Assembly: GCA_903907185.1 (NCBI GenBank)
Contig: CAIVND010000093.1
Coordinates: 1-18,166 of the forward strand
Direction: 5' to 3'
DNA from: an uncultured Acidimicrobiaceae bacterium
Lineage (GTDB): Bacteria; Actinomycetota; Acidimicrobiia; Acidimicrobiales; Bog-793
DNA length: 18,166 bases
Shown one piece after another: positions 13,750 through 18,166 of this stretch (positions within the stretch are counted from its first letter, which is position 1; every line of letters begins with the position of its first letter). The notes beneath the pieces are model-generated. The model saw only the letters and a program-made list of their open reading frames with translations. It searched no databases and was not told the origin of the DNA. The position numbers and the translations under genes were made by a program.

Positions 13750-14805
13750 ATGGCTCCCAAGCAGATCGAACTGAACAAGGTCGTTTCAGAGCGACGAGCT
13801 CAACGTCAACGTGTTGCTCATCGGACTGTTGTGTGGTTCACCGGCACCTCTGCGGTGGTGCCCATCATTGGTCTGATTGCCATGTTGGTGATCCTTGTCC
13901 GTGAGGCGCTGCCGGCGATCCGCTTTAACGGTTTTGGGTTCTTCACGAGTTCGAACTGGTTTGCTGGAAATCCCTATGGCACCCTTGAGAAGGTTCATGG
14001 TTTTACGGTCCTTCCAGGCGAACATTTTGGTGCACTTTCGATGATTGTAGGAACGGTTGAGACAACTGCCATCGCCGTGGTGGTAGCGCTCCCAATCGCG
14101 ATCGGTGCAGCGGTTCTGCTTGTTGAGCGGTTGCCTGCCCGAATCGCAGCCGTGCTTGGCATGTGCTTGGAGGTTCTCGCAGGTGTGCCAAGTGTGATCA
14201 TTGGAATCTGGGGAGTGTTCAGCTTTGGGCCGTTTCTTGCCTCTCACATCTTTCCGACTTTGGCCAAGATGCCGAACGTTCCCGTACTGAGTATCTTTCG
14301 TGGCTCCTTCTCTCCGAATGGACAGGGCCTGTTAGCAGGAGGTCTGATCCTCGCCGCGATGATCGTGCCGCTGATTGCGGCAACGACCCGCGATCTCCTC
14401 CGCCAGGTTCCGACACTCACCAAGGAGGGCGCCGAGGCGCTCGGCATGACCTCGACCGAGTCGTTTCTTGCCGTACAGGCTCGATGGGTGCGCTCGGGAG
14501 TGATCGCCGCCACTGTTCTTGGCATCGGACGAGCGCTGGGTGAGACGATCGCAGTGGCGATCATGACAGGGTCAGTGATCCAGCTCGCGCCCTCGCTCTA
14601 CGGTTCGATGACCACGATCGCGGCAGCCATCGTGACGCAGCTTGACTTCGCCCTCACCGATCCAACAGGACTCACGGTGCGCTCGCTCGCAGAGGCAGCC
14701 TTGGTACTCATGGCGATCTCATTGGTCGTGAACAGCATCGCAAGGTCCTACTCCCGTCGAGCTGCACGGTCAGCTGGTCTTCCCTCCGGAAGGGGTGCCG
14801 AATGA
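13750..14805 (+). CDS. pstC: Phosphate ABC transporter permease PstC
   Basis: One of the two membrane permeases of the phosphate importer. The 351 residues have a cytoplasmic basic N terminus (to about 25) and about six membrane helices. FFTSSNWFAGNP near residue 65 is the usual PstC loop. LEVLAGVPSVIIGIWGVF is the conserved permease helix. The cytoplasmic EAA coupling loop is EGAEALGMTSTESFLAVQAR, and GIGRALGETIAVAIMTG follows it, as in PstC. ATG 13750 has AAAAGGA 5 nt upstream. The stop overlaps the pstA start (ATGA), so PstC and PstA are translationally coupled, in line with a 1:1 heterodimer. Confidence 0.95.
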   Translation: MAPKQIELNKVVSERRAQRQRVAHRTVVWFTGTSAVVPIIGLIAMLVILVREALPAIRFNGFGFFTSSNWFAGNPYGTLEKVHGFTVLPGEHFGALSMIVGTVETTAIAVVVALPIAIGAAVLLVERLPARIAAVLGMCLEVLAGVPSVIIGIWGVFSFGPFLASHIFPTLAKMPNVPVLSIFRGSFSPNGQGLLAGGLILAAMIVPLIAATTRDLLRQVPTLTKEGAEALGMTSTESFLAVQARWVRSGVIAATVLGIGRALGETIAVAIMTGSVIQLAPSLYGSMTTIAAAIVTQLDFALTDPTGLTVRSLAEAALVLMAISLVVNSIARSYSRRAARSAGLPSGRGAE

Positions 14806-15776
14806 GCGCAATCATCTCCGATCCACCGGTCATGTCTGGACCACAAGACAGCCGCGTTGGAGGCATCTCAAAGAGGCGACGGATAATTAACCTCATCTGG
14901 TGGAGCGGTTGCGCCCTCGGGATGGTGCTGGTTGTCACACCCGTTCTTTGGGTTCTTATCGGCATTGTTCAGCGAGCGGTTCCGCACTGGACATGGAATG
15001 TCTTCACCGAGGTGAGTGTCGGAGACAACGGCGGACTACTCAACGCGATCGTTGGAACGATCATGATCACCGTCGGGACCGGGATACTTGCCGGGATGCT
15101 CGGCATAGGTTCAGGCATCTATCTTGCTGAGTTCGCCCCAAAGTCATGGATCTCTTCAGTCCTTCGCGCGGCCTCGGAGATGCTCGCGGGTATTCCTTCG
15201 ATCGTCTTTGGTTTCTGTGGTTACATCGCACTTGTTCTCGGTCTTCATTGGGGGTTTTCCTGGCTCGCTGCATTGATTGTGATGGCCCTTCTTGTCGTTC
15301 CGTACATCGCAAAATCGACGGAGATTGCGATGAACCAGGTGCCACTTACCTATCGAGAGGGAGCCGAGGCACTGGGCATGACGATGCCCTATGCACTGCG
15401 CAAGGTCGTCCTGCGTCCGGCACTGCCGGGAATCTTGACCGGTATGATCCTCGCGCTCTCGATCTCCGTCGGCGAGACGGCCCCACTCCTCTATACCGCA
15501 GGGTTCTCCAATCGAATTCCAAGCGGAGCGTTCCTGCACTCACCGGTTCCCTTCCTTACCTATGCGACCTATGCCTTCTATGACTCATCGGTTCCCGCGA
15601 CACAGCACCTGGCATTCGATGCTGCGCTGTTACTGGCGATTACCGTGCTTGGCCTGATCGGTCTCTCAAGACTCCTCGTGCGCCTTACGCAGAAATACTC
15701 GCCCGACCGCAAGGTCCGCATGACCCGAGCAGAACGACGCACCATGGCTTCGATGAGGGCTGGTAACCAGACGTAA
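14802..15776 (+). CDS. pstA: Phosphate ABC transporter permease PstA
   Basis: Second permease subunit of the phosphate importer. The 324 residues have about six membrane helices. Family blocks are NGGLLNAIVGTIMIT, GIGSGIYLAEFAP, EMLAGIPSIVFGFCGYIAL, the EAA coupling loop in YREGAEALGMTMPYALRKVV, and SISVGETAPLLYTAGFSN, which is characteristic of PstA. The start ATG overlaps the pstC stop by 4 bases and has GGAAGGGG just upstream. A basic C-terminal tail of about 30 residues remains in the cytoplasm. pstB is upstream, so no further pst gene follows. phoU is not in the window. Confidence 0.95.
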   Translation: MSAIISDPPVMSGPQDSRVGGISKRRRIINLIWWSGCALGMVLVVTPVLWVLIGIVQRAVPHWTWNVFTEVSVGDNGGLLNAIVGTIMITVGTGILAGMLGIGSGIYLAEFAPKSWISSVLRAASEMLAGIPSIVFGFCGYIALVLGLHWGFSWLAALIVMALLVVPYIAKSTEIAMNQVPLTYREGAEALGMTMPYALRKVVLRPALPGILTGMILALSISVGETAPLLYTAGFSNRIPSGAFLHSPVPFLTYATYAFYDSSVPATQHLAFDAALLLAITVLGLIGLSRLLVRLTQKYSPDRKVRMTRAERRTMASMRAGNQT

Positions 15777-15837
15777 CATCCGGACCTGTACCTGGAGGCG
15801 CTGCTGGGCCGATCGTGGTCGCCCGTGAGTGCTCCGT

Positions 15838-15852
15838 GCTGCGGGGCGCAGC
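15838..15852. other. GC hairpin between pstA and tatA
   Basis: GCTGCG (15838-15843), loop GGG, CGCAGC (15847-15852): a perfect 6-bp stem. No T-run follows, so it is at best a weak terminator of the pst mRNA. Confidence 0.35.
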
Positions 15853-15861
15853 CTCTCACTC

Positions 15862-15879
15862 GGTCCTAGACTAGGGACC
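15862..15879. other. Imperfect inverted repeat upstream of tatA
   Basis: GGTCCTAG and CTAGGGACC flank a single A, forming a near-palindrome with one unpaired G, centred about 30 nt before the tatA start. It could be an operator or a short leader hairpin. Nothing else in this 122-bp gap was recognised except the GAGGAGG ribosome site (15889-15895). Confidence 0.4.
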
Positions 15880-15898
15880 AGTCATTTGAGGAGGACGG

Positions 15899-16138
15899 AT
15901 GCACGCAGCACTGCTTGGAAACTTGGTCGGTCCCGACGGCCTGATCATCATTGTGGTGCTCGTTGTTGTGCTGCTTTTTGGCGGCAACAAGCTCCCGAAG
16001 TTGGCGCGTGGTTTGGGCTCGGCCTCCCATGAGTTCCGTAAGGGGCTCGACGAGGGTGAAGCAGAGAACAAGGCCAATGCAACTCCCAAGAAGGACACCG
16101 CCAAGACCACCGATGATGAGGACAAAAGCTCCGAGTAG
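15899..16138 (+). CDS. tatA: Sec-independent (Tat) translocase protein TatA/E
   Basis: 79-residue pore-forming subunit of the twin-arginine translocase, which exports folded proteins. It has a short N-terminal segment, one membrane helix (about 14-28) ending in the hallmark Phe27-Gly28 hinge (LLFGGNKLPKLARGLG), an amphipathic helix continuing through SASHEFRKGL (41-50), and a charged Lys/Asp/Glu-rich tail. Length fits TatA. The Asp and Gly residues before the helix (GPDG, 11-14) are not the polar Gln/Glu common elsewhere. GAGGAGG 3 nt before the ATG fixes the start. It sits before ctaC/ctaD. Tat export of a Rieske-type respiratory protein could explain the neighbourhood, but that is speculation. 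Confidence 0.92.
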   Translation: MHAALLGNLVGPDGLIIIVVLVVVLLFGGNKLPKLARGLGSASHEFRKGLDEGEAENKANATPKKDTAKTTDDEDKSSE

Positions 16139-16142
16139 CTTC

Positions 16143-16187
16143 TCGCAACGAGTCGATCAGTTGCGACGATCTCCGGCTTTCTTTTTT
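16143..16187 (+). terminator. Terminator-like hairpin after tatA
   Basis: TCGCAAC (16143-16149) and GTTGCGA (16160-16166) form a perfect 7-bp stem with a 10-nt loop. A pyrimidine run CTTTCTTTTTT follows at 16177-16187. The T-run starts about 10 nt after the stem, too far for a textbook intrinsic terminator. Confidence 0.35.
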
Positions 16188-16225
16188 AAGTCTCGCCCGA
16201 TTGGCCTTGAGGTCTCTCACCTCGC

Positions 16226-16231
16226 TAATCT
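16226..16231 (+). promoter_or_regulatory. Candidate -10 hexamer of a leaderless ctaC transcript
   Basis: TAATCT is followed by 7 nt and the GTG at 16239, the same TANNNT layout seen at glgC and pstB. It favours this GTG over the in-frame GTG at 16305. Confidence 0.4.
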
Positions 16232-16238
16232 CAAAGGC

Positions 16239-17072
16239 GTGACCACTCCCGATCACGACCACCACCTCGGTCGCATCCGCTCGGTTTTCAACGCCCGTAG
16301 AGGTGTGACGCGCCGTGTACTTGTCCTGCCTCTTCTGGTACTCACTGCTTTTGCGCTCGGTGGCTGTCAGCTCCCAACCTTCGGCGGATTCCGCGGTGCG
16401 ACTACCCAAGCAAAGACCGAGTCGACTCTGTGGTCACAGATGGTGATCCTCGGGGTTGGTGTTTCGGCGATCGTCTTCGTTCTGATTGTCTGGGCCGTGT
16501 TCCGTTATCGCCGGCGTGATGAGAACCACATCCCGCGTCAGTTCAGCGAGAACACGCTGTTGGAGATCGTCTACACACTGATCCCCTGTGTACTTGTTGG
16601 CGTGATCTTCTATGCCACGGTCATCGCGGAGAATCAGATCGATGCAGTGGTTGGCAAACCAGCCGAGATCATCAACGTAACGGCCTACCGATGGGGATGG
16701 TCCTTCTCCTATGCCTCATCGACTGGCGTCTCACAGAACGTGCTTGTTCAGACTGCCGCGGAGCCAAAGGCTCTTGCTCAGTCGGCACTTTCGTCGGAGT
16801 ATCCACAGCTCGTGCTTCCTGCGCACCAGACCGTACGCATTGTGCTTCAATCGACCGACGTCATCCACGGTTTCTATATCCCCGCCTTTAACTTCAGTCG
16901 CTATGCGCAGCCGGGTGTCGTGAACACCTTCGACTTCACCACGCTTGGTACGGGGATCTATCGAGGACAGTGCGCGCAGTACTGCGGTCTCTACCATGCT
17001 GAGATGCTCTTCAGCGTCCAGGTGGTGCCGCAGGGAACCTTTGCGGACTGGCTCAAGAGCCACCAGGCGTGA
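16239..17072 (+). CDS. ctaC: Cytochrome c oxidase subunit II (lipoprotein)
   Basis: Subunit II of the aa3-type terminal oxidase. It accepts electrons from cytochrome c at its CuA centre outside the membrane. From GTG 16239 it has 277 residues: a basic N terminus, a lipoprotein signal (VLVLPLLVLTAFALGGC, lipid-anchor Cys43), two membrane helices (about 66-89 and 107-130), then the cupredoxin domain. The Trp-rich electron-entry region is TAYRWGWSFSY (148-158). CuA ligands are His210 (VIHGFYIP), Cys245 and Cys249 (GQCAQYC), His253 and Met256 (HAEM). The usual Glu between the cysteines is replaced by Gln247. The frame stays open upstream into tatA, but residues there are not protein-like. GTG 16305 would give a very short classical lipoprotein signal and remains possible. 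ctaD follows after 28 nt. Confidence 0.92.
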   Translation: MTTPDHDHHLGRIRSVFNARRGVTRRVLVLPLLVLTAFALGGCQLPTFGGFRGATTQAKTESTLWSQMVILGVGVSAIVFVLIVWAVFRYRRRDENHIPRQFSENTLLEIVYTLIPCVLVGVIFYATVIAENQIDAVVGKPAEIINVTAYRWGWSFSYASSTGVSQNVLVQTAAEPKALAQSALSSEYPQLVLPAHQTVRIVLQSTDVIHGFYIPAFNFSRYAQPGVVNTFDFTTLGTGIYRGQCAQYCGLYHAEMLFSVQVVPQGTFADWLKSHQA

Positions 17073-17100
17073 GTACTGTTAGGCGAGGAATGTTGGGACT

Positions 17101-18166
17101 ATGACGCTAGCGATCGAACGACCAAAGGTAACGGCGCACCACGAGGACGAGCACGGCCCGTCGGGACTCTTGAAGTGGCTGACCTCAACGGATCACAAGG
17201 TCATCGGTAAGAGTTACCTCATCACCTCGTTGGTGTTCTTCTGCATGGCTGGCCTGATGGCGATGCTCATTCGCACGCAGCTTTCGGGACCAGACAACAC
17301 CGTTGTCTCCCAGCACATCTACAACGAGCTGTTCACGATGCATGGAAGTTTGATGCTCTACCTGTTTGCCGGTCCGTTCGCCTTTGGTGGGCTTGCGAAC
17401 TACATCGTGCCGCTACAGGTTGGCGCTCCAGATATGGCCTTTCCTCGGCTGAATGCGCTGTCGTACTGGCTCTACCTTTCCGGTGGCATCACAATGATCC
17501 TCGGTTTTTTCACCGTTGGTGGAGCGGCAGACTTTGGATGGGTGGCCTACGCGCCGCTGTCGGATGCGGTGAACTCGCCCGGTGCGGGTCCGGACATGTG
17601 GATCGTTGCTTTGGTTCTGACCGGATTTTCTGCGATCTTTACCGGTGTCAACATCATCACCACCGTGTTTTATCTCCGGGCACCGGGCATGACGATGTTC
17701 CGTGTTCCGATCTTTACCTGGAACATGGTGGTTACGGGAATCTTGATCTTGATCGCCTTCCCCGTGCTGACAGCCGGGCTGATCATGCTGTGGGCGGATC
17801 GACACCTTGGTACGCATATCTATACGATCACGGGCGGTGGTGTCCCCGTGCTCTGGCAGAACCTCTTCTGGTTCTTTGGCCATCCGGAGGTCTATATCCT
17901 CGCCCTTCCCTACTTTGGCTGTGTCTCCGAGGTCATCCCGGCGTTCTCGAAGAAGCCGATGTTTGGTTACCGGGGCATGATCTTCGCGACCATCTCGATC
18001 GCCGCACTCTCGACCGCCGTGTGGGCACACCACATGTTTACGACGGGCACGGTGCTGTTGCCCTTCTTCTCGTTGATGAGCTACCTCATCGCGATCCCCA
18101 CCGGTATCAAGTTCTTTAACTGGATCGGAACGATGTGGGGTGGATCGATCTCGTTCACTACCCCAA
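17101..18166 (+). CDS. ctaD: Cytochrome c oxidase subunit I, 3' end missing
   Basis: Catalytic heme-copper subunit that reduces O2 at the heme a3-CuB site and pumps protons. The 355 visible residues begin at ATG 17101 and are cut by the right edge. Family length is about 530-570. Heme a ligand His81 is in FTMHGSLMLYLFAGPF. DMAFPRLNALSYWL (111-124) is the D-channel entrance region. WFFGHPEVY (257-265) supplies CuB ligand His261, the pumping Glu263 and the cross-linked Tyr265, which makes this an A1-type oxidase. WAHHMFTTG (308-316) gives CuB ligands His310/His311, and Lys337 in GIKFFNW is the K-channel lysine. The SD is weak (GAGGA about 11 nt away). The spacing suggests co-transcription with ctaC. 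Heme A would come from CtaA encoded at 3366-4271. Confidence 0.97.
   Translation, partial: MTLAIERPKVTAHHEDEHGPSGLLKWLTSTDHKVIGKSYLITSLVFFCMAGLMAMLIRTQLSGPDNTVVSQHIYNELFTMHGSLMLYLFAGPFAFGGLANYIVPLQVGAPDMAFPRLNALSYWLYLSGGITMILGFFTVGGAADFGWVAYAPLSDAVNSPGAGPDMWIVALVLTGFSAIFTGVNIITTVFYLRAPGMTMFRVPIFTWNMVVTGILILIAFPVLTAGLIMLWADRHLGTHIYTITGGGVPVLWQNLFWFFGHPEVYILALPYFGCVSEVIPAFSKKPMFGYRGMIFATISIAALSTAVWAHHMFTTGTVLLPFFSLMSYLIAIPTGIKFFNWIGTMWGGSISFTTP

Noticed and set aside
15951..16238. Upstream extension of the ctaC reading frame
   Set aside because: It overlaps tatA in another frame, is Arg/Pro/Ser-rich and not protein-like, and would place the lipoprotein signal far from the N terminus.
17413..18033. 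206-codon minus-strand open frame inside ctaD
   Set aside because: It is antisense to strongly conserved subunit I motifs. Its composition is low in hydrophobic residues and rich in Arg/His/Asp, as expected of a reverse-frame shadow.
1..18166. CRISPR array, rRNA genes or insertion sequences
   Set aside because: No regularly spaced repeats with unique spacers, no rRNA-like stretches and no transposase-like proteins or terminal inverted repeats were seen.

Overview
The window looks like a chromosomal segment of an actinobacterium. The best guess is the Acidimicrobiia (Ferrimicrobium/Acidimicrobium type). The reasons are moderate G+C, actinobacterial family signatures (a heme A synthase with EFGNR, a ClpS-DUF2017 pair, an SCO6880-family protein, a SenX3/RegX3-like pair), and start sites that look leaderless. 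This placement is inferred from protein character only.

Left part, minus strand (1-6462). Reading in the direction of transcription, it holds a SenX3-like histidine kinase and a RegX3/PhoB-like response regulator. Next is a four-gene chain joined by ATGA stop/start overlaps: ctaA (heme A synthase), clpS, a DUF2017 protein, and a two-domain protein. The last joins a peptidase-S51/GATase-like fold to a cysteinyl-tRNA-synthetase-like C-terminal module. tRNA-Glu(TTC) follows, and then glgC, which runs off the left edge.

Middle, plus strand (6649-10809). Four tightly packed genes resemble a stripped-down actinobacterial type IV secretion (T4SS) core: a small two-TM VirB2-like protein, a TrbL/VirB6-like polytopic protein, an SCO6880-like protein (VirB3-like TMs plus a VirB4-N-like region, no P-loop), and a separate VirB4-type ATPase. 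No relaxase, coupling protein, integrase or transfer origin is visible. The module sits between the two-component system and the phosphate-uptake genes, behind a leader with three tandem 14-bp repeats. It is the least ordinary part of the window.

Right part. A small membrane protein (DUF4267-like, minus strand) converges on the ATPase gene. On the plus strand come pstB, pstS, pstC and pstA (high-affinity phosphate ABC importer, unusually with the ATPase gene first). An in-phase 11-bp PHO-box-like array lies upstream of pstB, a likely target of the two-component system. Then come tatA, ctaC (cytochrome oxidase subunit II, lipoprotein) and ctaD (subunit I, cut by the right edge). ctaA makes the heme A that CtaD needs, so respiratory oxidase biogenesis appears at both ends of the window.

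Several genes (glgC, regX3-like, pstB, ctaC, perhaps ctaA) lack a well-spaced Shine-Dalgarno sequence but have TANNNT 6-8 nt before the start codon, consistent with leaderless mRNAs.
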